Both the position numbers and the translations under genes were made by a program. Below, piece after piece: positions 8,137 through 15,662 of a stretch of 52,139 nt of DNA. Numbering within the stretch: the stretch's first letter is position 1; each line of letters opens with the position of its first letter. The notes below the pieces were generated by a model, which was given only the letters and a program-made list of their open reading frames with translations, searched no databases and had not been told where the DNA came from. This DNA is from Candidatus Wallbacteria bacterium (GTDB taxonomy: Bacteria; Muiribacteriota; UBA6191; JACPRK01): assembly GCA_016213845.1 (NCBI GenBank), contig JACQZN010000044.1, positions 27,662 through 79,800 of the forward strand, written 5' to 3'.

Positions 8137-9318
8137 ATGACACCCTCGAGAGTCGCCACACGGGTCCTGGGGGCCTGCGCCGCCCTGTTCCTGGCCACTT
8201 CCATCGCGCGCGCCGCCGATCCTGCGCCCGCTGCCGCCACGCCCACGGCCGCGGCCCCCGCTGCCGCGGCTCCGAAACCGGCCGCCGGACCCTTCAAGAT
8301 CGGCATCGTCACTGGAACCGTCAGCCAGGGTGAGGACGAGTTCCGCGCTGCCGCCACGATGGCAGAGAAGTACCCCGCCATCGTCAAGCACGTCACCTAT
8401 CCCGACAACTTCATGCAGGAGCAGGAGACCACCATCTCCCAGGTCGCCGGCCTCGCAGCCGACCCCGAGGTGAAGGCCATCGTCATCGCCCAGGCCATCC
8501 CGGGCACCATGGCCGCCATCCAGAAGGTCAAGGCCAACCGGCCCGACATGAAGTTCCTCCTCGTCGAGCCTCACGAGGACGTCGACCAGATCAACAAGGC
8601 CGCCGACGTCGTCTTCAACACCGACAACCTCGCCCGAGGCGTCAACATGATCAACCTGGCCAAGAAGATGGGGGCCAAGAAGTTCCTTCACTACAGCTTC
8701 CCGCGCCACATGTCGATGCAGCTTCTGGCCCAGCGCCGCCAGAAGATGGAGGAAGAGGCCAAGAAGATCGGGATCGAGTTCTTGAACGTGAGCGCCCCCG
8801 ACCCGATGGGCGAGGGCGGGCTGCCCGCCACCCAGCAGTTCGTCCTGGAGGACGTGCCGCGCAAGATCGCCGAGCACGGCGCCGACATCGCCTTCTTCAG
8901 CACCAACTGCGGCATGCAGGAGCCGCTCATCCGCGCCGTCTTGGACGGCGGCGCACTCTATCCCGAGCAGTGCTGTCCCAGCCCCACCCACGGCTACCCG
9001 GGCGCCCTGGGCATCGAGATCCCCAAGGAGAAGTCCGGCGACATGAAGTTCCTCGCCGACCAGATCCGCGAGAAGGTCAAAGAGGCCGGCCGATCAGGCC
9101 GCTTCGCCACCTGGTATGCCCCCTTCAACATCATGGCCATCCAGGCCGCCATCGAGCTCGCCAAGGCCTTCCTCGAAGGCAAGGCCGATCTCCAGTCTCC
9201 CTCCGACGCCAAGAAGTTCCTCCAGGACCAGGCCCCAGGCCAGGCCTTCGAGGTCAACCGCTGGAACGAATCCGTCGGCCACTTCTACAACGTCGTCTGC
9301 GAATCCCAGATCTTCTGA
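8137..9318 (+). CDS. DUF3798 periplasmic substrate-binding protein
   Basis: This 393-residue protein resembles the DUF3798 family of ABC-importer binding proteins, whose ligand is unknown. It has a signal peptide (residues 1-27, ending ARA), an Ala/Pro linker of about 24 residues, and then a two-lobed periplasmic-binding-protein fold beginning FKIGIVTGTVSQGEDEF. Other segments that match my memory of the family are KYPAIVKHVTYPDNFMQEQ, FSTNCGMQEPLIRAVLDG and HGYPGALGI. A Cys pair in YPEQCCPSP sits beside a likely ligand region. The start has AAGGAG at a 6-base spacing. It heads an operon with one ATPase and two permeases, and is flanked by complementary heptamer arrays. Confidence 0.88.
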   Translation: MTPSRVATRVLGACAALFLATSIARAADPAPAAATPTAAAPAAAAPKPAAGPFKIGIVTGTVSQGEDEFRAAATMAEKYPAIVKHVTYPDNFMQEQETTISQVAGLAADPEVKAIVIAQAIPGTMAAIQKVKANRPDMKFLLVEPHEDVDQINKAADVVFNTDNLARGVNMINLAKKMGAKKFLHYSFPRHMSMQLLAQRRQKMEEEAKKIGIEFLNVSAPDPMGEGGLPATQQFVLEDVPRKIAEHGADIAFFSTNCGMQEPLIRAVLDGGALYPEQCCPSPTHGYPGALGIEIPKEKSGDMKFLADQIREKVKEAGRSGRFATWYAPFNIMAIQAAIELAKAFLEGKADLQSPSDAKKFLQDQAPGQAFEVNRWNESVGHFYNVVCESQIF

Positions 9319-9354
9319 CCCGCAGGCGTCAAGCGTCAGGCCGCAGAGCCCCCC

Positions 9355-9410
9355 CCTCACCCCTCAAGCCTCAAGCCTCACCCCTCAAGCCTCAAGCCTC
9401 ACTCCTCCCC
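9355..9410 (+). repeat. CCTCAAG heptamer array abutting the ABC ATPase start codon
   Basis: Eight seven-base units run without a gap: CCTCACC, CCTCAAG, CCTCAAG, CCTCACC, CCTCAAG, CCTCAAG, CCTCACT, CCTCCCC. The first six form two copies of a 21-base unit. One further C separates the array from the ATG at 9412, so the array takes the place of a Shine-Dalgarno sequence. It is complementary to the GAGGCTT array at 7845-7907. Confidence 0.85.
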
Positions 9411-9411
9411 C

Positions 9412-11001
9412 ATGCCCCCCATCCTCGAGATGTCCGCGATCGCCAAGGAGTACTACGGCAATCGCGTCCTCAAGGGAGTCGATCTTTCCGTCGACGCCGG
9501 TGAGATCGTCTGCCTGGTCGGCGAGAACGGCGCGGGCAAGTCGACCCTCATGAACATCCTCTTCGGGATGCCGGTCGTCCACGCCACGGGCGGGTTCTCC
9601 GGGGCCGTGAAGATCGCAGGCCAGCGCGTCGCCATCGACTCGCCCTTCAAGGCCATGGAGTGCGGCATCGGCATGGTCCATCAGGAGTTCATGCTCCTGC
9701 CCGGCTTCACGGTGACCGAGAACATCAAACTCAACCGCGAGCTTACTTCCTCGAACCCACTCTCCAGCGTCGTCGGTGCCCTCTCACCTTCGGCCGGCAA
9801 GCGCCTGGAGTCCCTCGATTTCGACTCGATGACGCGGGATGCCCGAGCGGCCCTCGCACGCGTCGGCCTCGAGGTCGAGTCCGAAGCCACGGTCGGCGGC
9901 CTCCCCGTCGGCCACAAGCAGTTCATCGAGATTGCCCGCGAGGTCGACCGCCACAAGGCTCGCATCCTGGTCTTCGACGAGCCCAGCGCCGTCCTGACCG
10001 AGTCCGAGGCCGACCGGCTGCTCGAGACGATGCGCGCCCTGGCCAGAGACGGCATCGGCATCCTGTTCATCACGCACCGCCTGGACGAGGTCATGGCCGT
10101 CGCCGACCGCATCGTGGTACTGCGCGACGGAGAACGCGTCGCCCAGCTCGCCGGCTCCGAGGCCTCCGTCGGACGCATCGCCGAGCTGATGGTCGGCCGC
10201 AAGATCGAAAAGCGCGACCTTCCCCCGCGCTCCTTTTCCGTCTCCGACGCCGAGCTCGCCCTCGACATCCGCGACCTCGTCGTCGACATGCCCGGGGAGC
10301 CGGTCACAGGCGCCACCCTCTCGGTGCGCCGCGGCGAAATCCTCGGCATCGGCGGCCTGGCGGGGTACGGCAAGCTCGGCATCGCCAACGGAATCGCCGG
10401 CATCTACCCGGGCCGCGGAACCGTGTTGAAGGACGGTCTCCCGTTGCCGCTCAATGACCCCGCCGGCTCGCTTGCGCGCCGGGTCGCCTTCCTCTCGGAG
10501 GATCGCCGGGGCGTGGGCCTGCTGCTGGACGAGTCGATCGAGCTCAATATCGGCCTTACTTCTCTGCAGGTCCAGGGCAAGTTCCTTCGAACCTGGCTCC
10601 CGGGGCTGAGCCTGCTCGACGCCGCCGGCCTGCGTGCCCACGCCCGCGAAATGATCCGCTGGCTCGACGTCCGGTGCGTCGGTCCCGAGCAACCTGTGCG
10701 ACGCCTCTCCGGAGGCAACCAGCAAAAGGTCTGCATCGCCAAGGCCGTCACGCTCGATCCCGATCTGCTCTTCGTGAGCGAGCCCACCCGGGGCGTCGAC
10801 GTCGGCGCCAAACAGCGAATCCTGGACGAGCTCGTCTCCCTCAATCGCGACCGGCGCATGACCATCGTCGTCACCTCCAGCGAGCTCGCCGAGCTGCGCA
10901 GCGTCTGCGACCGCATTGCCATCGTCGCTCGCGGGAAGGTCTCGCGCGTGCTGGCTCCGGATGCCGCGGACGTCGACTTCGGCCTGGCGATGGCCGGGTA
11001 G
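9412..11001 (+). CDS. Two-domain ABC ATPase of an RbsA/MglA-type importer
   Basis: This 529-residue protein carries two fused nucleotide-binding domains that power the importer. Domain 1 has Walker A GENGAGKST, Walker B ILVFDEPS and H-loop ITHRLDEV, but its signature is LPVGHKQ instead of LSGGQ. Domain 2 has an intact signature LSGGNQQKV, but its Walker A is replaced by GLAGYGKLG and its Walker B Asp-Glu region reads LLFVSEPTRGVD. Degenerate second sites are usual in the sugar/nucleoside subfamily, so one composite site probably hydrolyses ATP. No Shine-Dalgarno is present: a C-rich heptad array ends one base before the ATG. An in-frame ATG at 9430 is an alternative start. The permease gene starts three bases after the stop. 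Confidence 0.92.
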   Translation: MPPILEMSAIAKEYYGNRVLKGVDLSVDAGEIVCLVGENGAGKSTLMNILFGMPVVHATGGFSGAVKIAGQRVAIDSPFKAMECGIGMVHQEFMLLPGFTVTENIKLNRELTSSNPLSSVVGALSPSAGKRLESLDFDSMTRDARAALARVGLEVESEATVGGLPVGHKQFIEIAREVDRHKARILVFDEPSAVLTESEADRLLETMRALARDGIGILFITHRLDEVMAVADRIVVLRDGERVAQLAGSEASVGRIAELMVGRKIEKRDLPPRSFSVSDAELALDIRDLVVDMPGEPVTGATLSVRRGEILGIGGLAGYGKLGIANGIAGIYPGRGTVLKDGLPLPLNDPAGSLARRVAFLSEDRRGVGLLLDESIELNIGLTSLQVQGKFLRTWLPGLSLLDAAGLRAHAREMIRWLDVRCVGPEQPVRRLSGGNQQKVCIAKAVTLDPDLLFVSEPTRGVDVGAKQRILDELVSLNRDRRMTIVVTSSELAELRSVCDRIAIVARGKVSRVLAPDAADVDFGLAMAG

Positions 11002-11004
11002 CCT

Positions 11005-12063
11005 ATGCGAGAACGCGTGCTGGCACTCTACGAGAAGTGGTTCCTGGGGCGGGTGGCCGAGATCGGCATCCCCAGGCTCCTGATCACGGCGTTCGTCCTC
11101 ACGCTGCTCGGCGTCGCCTACTTCTACGGAATGAACCTGTCCTTCCTCCTCTCCGACTCGCTGGTGCGAGTGGGTAGGAATGGAATCCTGGTCCTCGCGC
11201 TGCTCCCCGCCGTGCAGGGCGGACTGGGCCTCAACTTCGGCCTGCCCGTCGGCGTGGCGGCCGGCCTCGTCGGCCTCCTCATCCCGATGGAGTTCGACCT
11301 GGGCGGCTGGAAGTGCTTCGTTGTCGCCACGGTGCTCGCAGCCCTCTTCGGCTGGCTCGCCGGACTGGCCTACGGCTGGCTCCTCAATCGCGTCAAGGGC
11401 CAGGAGATGATGGTCGGGACCTACGTCGGCTTCAGCGTCGTCTCCGGCATGTGCATCTTCTGGCTGCTCGCCCCCTTCCACAATCGCAAGCTCATATGGC
11501 CCATCGGCGGCCAGGGCCTCCGGACGACGCTGCCGTGCACCTCGGGGATGAGCCGCTTCCTCGACGACGCCTGGCGAGTGAAGTTCGGCGACTTCTCCAT
11601 CCCGACCGGGCTGCTCCTGTACTTCCTCGTGCTCTGCGGCCTGGTGGCTCTCTTCTTCCGCACGCGCGCCGGCCTGGCCATTCGCGCCGCCGGTGAGAAC
11701 CCGCTCTACGCCAAGGCATGCGGGATCTCCGAGGATCGCTCCAGACTCCTCGCCGCGGCGCTCTCCACCATGCTCGCCGCCGTCGGCATCGTTGCCTTCT
11801 CCAGCAGCTACGGGTTCGTGCAACTCTATCTGGCGCCGCTGATGGTCGCCTTTCCGGCCGTCGCCGCCCTCCTCATCGGCGGTGGCTCCGTCAACCGCGC
11901 CTCCGTCTCGCATGTCCTCATCGGCACGCTGCTCTTCCAGACCCTCCTCACCATCGCCCTACCGGTGGCCAACAAGGTCGTCAGCGGCGACATCAGCGAG
12001 GTCGCGCGCGTCGTCGTCGCCAACGGGATGATCCTCTACGCCCTCACGAGAGGTAGCCGATGA
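11005..12063 (+). CDS. ABC importer inner-membrane permease (BPD_transp_2 type), first
   Basis: This 352-residue integral membrane protein has about eight hydrophobic helices. It includes the LNFGLPVGVAAGLVG segment and a cytoplasmic coupling region FRTRAGLAIRAAGENPLYAKACGI, typical of permeases working with RbsA-type or lipoprotein-partnered ATPases. It starts 3 bases after the ATPase stop and overlaps the next permease by 4 bases (ATGA), so the operon is tightly coupled. It would form a heterodimeric channel with the following gene product. The substrate cannot be read from the sequence. Confidence 0.9.
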   Translation: MRERVLALYEKWFLGRVAEIGIPRLLITAFVLTLLGVAYFYGMNLSFLLSDSLVRVGRNGILVLALLPAVQGGLGLNFGLPVGVAAGLVGLLIPMEFDLGGWKCFVVATVLAALFGWLAGLAYGWLLNRVKGQEMMVGTYVGFSVVSGMCIFWLLAPFHNRKLIWPIGGQGLRTTLPCTSGMSRFLDDAWRVKFGDFSIPTGLLLYFLVLCGLVALFFRTRAGLAIRAAGENPLYAKACGISEDRSRLLAAALSTMLAAVGIVAFSSSYGFVQLYLAPLMVAFPAVAALLIGGGSVNRASVSHVLIGTLLFQTLLTIALPVANKVVSGDISEVARVVVANGMILYALTRGSR

Positions 12064-13235
12064 ACGCGCCCGCGGAGCACCGCAACTTCGACTGGATGGC
12101 GCTCGCTCGCAAGCAGGCGGTCCCCATCACCTTCGTCGCCCTCTGCTTGACGCTCTGCGTCATGTCCGGCCAGGGGCCGGCATTTCTAGCAGGCGAGGTC
12201 GCCACCCGCCTGGCGCGCAACTCCTTCACCACGCTCTCCCTCATCGTGCCCGTCCTCGCGGGTCTGGGGCTCAACTTCGGCATCGTCCTCGGAGCGATGG
12301 CCGCGCAGATGGCCATCATCACCGTCGTCCACTGGAACATGGCGGGGCTCTCTGGCTTCCTCGCCGCCGCTCTGCTGGTCGTGCCCATCGCCATCGCGTT
12401 CGGGTGGCTCGTCGGACTGCTCTTCAACCGCGCCAAGGGCCGGGAGATGGTCACCGGCCTCATCGCCGGGTTCTTCGCCAACGGCCTCTACCAGCTCCTC
12501 TTCCTGTTCCTCGTCGGAACGCTCATCCCGTTCCACAATCCCGCGCTGCTCTTGCCCGAGGGCTACGGCCTGCGCAACACGGTGAACCTCGCGCCGGTCA
12601 ACTACGCCCTCGACGACATTCTCTCCGTAACCTGGAAGTCCGGCCAGGGCATGGCGTGGACCGTCGGCTCGGCCGACAAGACGCAGCCGGCGACCGGCGC
12701 CGTCCCGTCCACCGGCCCCGAGAGCGCTGGAGCTGGTTCGCCCGTCAAGATCCCCATCAGCACCTTCCTGCTCATCACCGGCCTTTGCCTGGGCATCGGC
12801 TGGCTGATGGCCACGAAGCTCGGACAGGACATGCGCGCGGTAGGCCAGGACATGCACATCGCCGAGGTCGCGGGCATCCCCGTCGACCGAACGCGGCTGA
12901 TCGCAGTCGTCGTGAGCACCGTGCTCGCCGCCTGGGGCCACCTGGTCTACTTGCAGAACATGGGAACCCTCAACACCTATAGCAGTCACGAGCAGATCGG
13001 GATGTTCGGCGTCGCCTCGCTCCTGGTCGGCGGCGCGTCCGTCTCGCGAGCCACCGTCTGGCAGGCTCTCCTCGGGACCCTGCTCTTCCACACGCTCTTC
13101 GTGACGTCTCCGCTCGCCGGCAAGACCCTGATGGGCGACCCGCAGATCGGTGAGTACTTCCGCGTGTTCGTCGCCTACGGCGTCATTGCTCTCGCGTTGG
13201 CGCTGCACGCCTGGAAGGGCGGCCACCAGAAGTAG
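12060..13235 (+). CDS. ABC importer inner-membrane permease, second
   Basis: This 391-residue membrane protein is a paralogue of the preceding permease: LNFGIVLGAMAAQ mirrors LNFGLPVGVAAG, and GQDMRAVGQDMHIAEVAGI is the coupling loop. A non-membrane insertion of about 60 residues (after NTVNLAPVNYALDDI, with a Ser/Pro/Thr-rich part) separates two groups of helices and probably faces the periplasm, where it could meet the DUF3798 binding protein. It overlaps the previous gene by four bases. A broken ferredoxin gene follows 19 bases after its stop. Confidence 0.9.
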   Translation: MNAPAEHRNFDWMALARKQAVPITFVALCLTLCVMSGQGPAFLAGEVATRLARNSFTTLSLIVPVLAGLGLNFGIVLGAMAAQMAIITVVHWNMAGLSGFLAAALLVVPIAIAFGWLVGLLFNRAKGREMVTGLIAGFFANGLYQLLFLFLVGTLIPFHNPALLLPEGYGLRNTVNLAPVNYALDDILSVTWKSGQGMAWTVGSADKTQPATGAVPSTGPESAGAGSPVKIPISTFLLITGLCLGIGWLMATKLGQDMRAVGQDMHIAEVAGIPVDRTRLIAVVVSTVLAAWGHLVYLQNMGTLNTYSSHEQIGMFGVASLLVGGASVSRATVWQALLGTLLFHTLFVTSPLAGKTLMGDPQIGEYFRVFVAYGVIALALALHAWKGGHQK

Positions 13236-13254
13236 AGCGCCGACGCCCCGGGTA

Positions 13255-13729
13255 ATGGACAAGACGAGGCCCATCGGCCGCTCCGCCCTCCTGAGGCAGG
13301 GCCTCTCCCAAGTTCCTGGCCACCTGCCAGCGGTGCAACGCCTGTGTCCGGGCCTGCGAGCCCGGCATCCTCATGGTCCTGCAGCCCGGTTACGGAATCG
13401 CCTCCGGAACGCCGCACCTGGAGCCCCACTCCGGCCCCTGTCAGATGTGCCCCGAGCTCCCCTGCATCGGTGCCTGTCCCAGCGGCGCCCTTCGGCCCAT
13501 CCCGCTCGAGCAGGTTCGCATCGGCATCGCTCGCCTCGACCCCGCGCGCTGCATCGCCTTCCACGGGCAGGACTGCCACGTCTGTCTCGACGTCTGCCCG
13601 CTGCCCGGCAAGGCCATTGCCATCGAAGCCGGCCGCCCCGCCATCCTCGACGCCCGCTGCACCGGCTGCGGCGTCTGCAGCTTCGCCTGCGTCGCCCAGC
13701 CCACCGCCATTCGCATCGAAAAGCTCTGA
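13255..13729 (+). pseudogene. NapF/NapG-like 4Fe-4S ferredoxin with a frameshift
   Basis: An ATG at 13255 begins MDKTRPIGRSALLRQGLS, like the start of NapG-type cytoplasmic or Tat-exported ferredoxins. The iron-sulphur part is in the next frame: from about 13307 it reads PKFLATCQRCNACVRACEPG. Later come CQMCPELPCIGACPSGA, CHVCLDVCPLPGKAI and CTGCGVCSFACVAQPTAI, ending at 13729, for four cluster sites in all. The iron-sulphur frame has a stop at 13292-13294 and no ATG, GTG or TTG before 13373, which is downstream of the first cysteine group. One base must therefore be skipped near CTCTCCCAAG (13303-13312). This could be a real inactivating frameshift, an assembly error or a programmed shift. 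It follows the importer genes directly. Confidence 0.75.
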
Positions 13730-13862
13730 AGCCCGTTAGCTGCGGATGGACCCGGTCCTCGCCCGCACGAAACTTCCGAGCGACCTGGTGTCCCCGAACT
13801 CACCGCAGCGCCGCAGCAATCCGTACCACTCGACTTGCCCCAATTTCCGGAAGCTTTCCGCC

Positions 13863-15524
13863 CTACCCTTGGTCCCCCGCGTGCCCCGCCGCCGCCACGT
13901 TCGCCGGCGCGCGCTTCAGCACCAGCAACGCCGAGCTGATCGGTCGTTCCCGGCGATCGCTCGGGCTGTTGACCGTGCGTCCGGCGATCCAGCAGGTGGT
14001 GCTGCCTCCGCCGTCCATGTTGAGCGCGTCAGTTGCGCCCAGGCTCTTGAAGATGTCCGAGAGCTCCGGCAACGAAACCCCTGCGTCCACGCCCCGCCGC
14101 CGGCCGTCGACCGCCACGAGCAAGAGTTTGCCGGTTGCCGTAAGGCCGACACCCGTGCGCGGCGCTCGGGTCATCGCGAACTGGCGCGTGAACCGCTCGG
14201 CTTCGTAGTCGCGCACGAGTGCGCCTCGCTCCAGAAGTCGAGGTCCTCCCCCAACGGCCACGATGCTGCTGTTCCAGGGCGGGGTGAGACCGTACTGGTA
14301 GGCAATCGGGTCGCCCGGCCGCAGGCGTGCCAGTTCTCCCGGGAGCGCGCCCTGCTTGCTGAGGACGTAGCCGTCGGGCGGGATGGGGAGATCGCACTCT
14401 CCCACGGCCAGCACGCGCCCGCCGGCAACGGAGGCTTCGAATCCCGGCCCCTCGGTGCCGGTGCTGGAACCGTAGTCGTGGGTGTAGAGAAGCAGCTTCT
14501 CCGGCTCGCGAGCCTGGTTCAGACCGTCGATGCCGAGCTCCGATCTGCCCAGGATCACCCGGCCCGAAAGCTCGGGATTGCCGAACAGGACTCGTCCGCC
14601 CGGGAACAGTCCGATCGCCGAGCGCGCGAAAATCGGCGCGGCCAGCAATCGGCCCGCGGAAACCAGGAGACCGAGCGGGTCGCCGTTGCCATGGATGGCA
14701 AAGTAGCCTGCGTTGATGCCGCCGGCGGCTCCCCGCGCGCGAGCCATATCCGAGAGCGGCTGGCGGGCGTGAATCCGGTCGCGCGCCAGGGCAAGACCCA
14801 CGTCGAAGTCCCCTCGAGTCGAATCGACCCGGTGGACGAACACGTCCGAGCCCGAGCCGTCCCGCGCCAGCCACCGGTACTCGTAGAAGTTGTAGCCTCG
14901 GCCGATCGTGGCCTTGCGCCCGTCGCTGAGCCGTCCCGACTCGACCGGCAATGGCAGCTCGGCCGCGGGATCGGGGCCCGAGACCTCGAATGCCAGCACC
15001 AGCGATCGGTCCTGGCCCGAGGCAGCGCGGGTTTCGCGGGACGGCGCGATCCCTTCTCCCAGCGTCAGCCAGAGCTCGTGATCCCGATCGGAGGCGGACT
15101 GGACTTCGATCGGACCGAAAGCATCCTTCAGCGCCTCGATGCGCACAGCCAGGCTCGAGCGGTCGACCGGAGAGATGCGGACACCCAGCCGGTGGGCGCC
15201 CGCGTCGTAGTCCGTCTGGAAGTCGACGACTCCGCTGAAGTCGAGCAGCACGGCCAGGCTGGCGTCGCGCCGCCCGACGTGGACCCGGCGAAGGCTGGCA
15301 GCCGTTTCGACCGGCGAAGCTGCCGGCGTTTCTGCGGCGAGAGGGGCGGCTGTGGCAACGGGTCTGGCGCCAGCTAGCGAGCTCGCCGGCAGCGAGAGCG
15401 ACTCGGGTCGCGGTATCGCGCTCCCGGCGCCGTCGGCGCTGGCGAATCCCTGCATCGCCACGAAGAAGAAACACCCCAGGACGATGAGGCAGACGGTGGC
15501 GATGAAGTTGAGGAGGAGTTGCAT
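13863..15524 (-). CDS. Exported phosphodiester glycosidase (NAGPA/DUF2233) family protein
   Basis: This 553-residue protein resembles enzymes that remove a sugar from a phosphodiester (N-acetylglucosamine-1-phosphodiester alpha-N-acetylglucosaminidase family). It has an N-terminal membrane segment or signal anchor (residues 1-25, MQLLLNFIATVCLIVLG). An Ala/Pro linker and an AMIN-like beta region (about 75-170) come next. The catalytic domain includes GGINAGYFAIHGNGDPLG, TRAPRTGVGLTATGK and SLGATDALNMDGGGSTT; these motifs define the family. The start at 15524 is the first Met before the hydrophobic segment and has no good Shine-Dalgarno. It is divergent from the O-antigen-ligase-like gene, which fits a cell-envelope glycan role. 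Substrate unknown. Confidence 0.87.
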   Translation of the reverse strand: MQLLLNFIATVCLIVLGCFFFVAMQGFASADGAGSAIPRPESLSLPASSLAGARPVATAAPLAAETPAASPVETAASLRRVHVGRRDASLAVLLDFSGVVDFQTDYDAGAHRLGVRISPVDRSSLAVRIEALKDAFGPIEVQSASDRDHELWLTLGEGIAPSRETRAASGQDRSLVLAFEVSGPDPAAELPLPVESGRLSDGRKATIGRGYNFYEYRWLARDGSGSDVFVHRVDSTRGDFDVGLALARDRIHARQPLSDMARARGAAGGINAGYFAIHGNGDPLGLLVSAGRLLAAPIFARSAIGLFPGGRVLFGNPELSGRVILGRSELGIDGLNQAREPEKLLLYTHDYGSSTGTEGPGFEASVAGGRVLAVGECDLPIPPDGYVLSKQGALPGELARLRPGDPIAYQYGLTPPWNSSIVAVGGGPRLLERGALVRDYEAERFTRQFAMTRAPRTGVGLTATGKLLLVAVDGRRRGVDAGVSLPELSDIFKSLGATDALNMDGGGSTTCWIAGRTVNSPSDRRERPISSALLVLKRAPANVAAAGHAGDQG

Positions 15525-15643
15525 CAGCCGTCGATGCGAACGGGAGCGCGACGGTTGCGCGCGCACACAGAGGTGCCGGCGCCAGGGGGCGCTCGGGCTA
15601 CTTACTAGATATCGGGAAGGCAGCGGACCCGCCTGAGCAGTTG

Positions 15644-15652
15644 TGCTATAAC
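15644..15652 (+). promoter_or_regulatory. Extended -10 element, near-leaderless start
   Basis: TGC-TATAAC at 15644-15652 matches the TGnTATAAT extended -10 form. The ATG of the next gene is at 15663, only 10 bases downstream, and no Shine-Dalgarno is present, so the mRNA would have a leader of only a few bases. Confidence 0.5.
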
Positions 15653-15662
15653 GTCTGCCGCT

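Noticed and set aside
9784..11913. A 709-codon open frame antisense to the ABC ATPase and permease
   Set aside because: Its protein is a mirror of GC-rich codons (many Ala, Gly, Glu, Asp, Arg) with no domain, and the plus strand codes for clear ABC components.
13741..15377. Plus-strand open frame of about 540 codons starting MDPVLARTK
   Set aside because: It is antisense to the phosphodiester glycosidase, whose family motifs on the minus strand are unambiguous.
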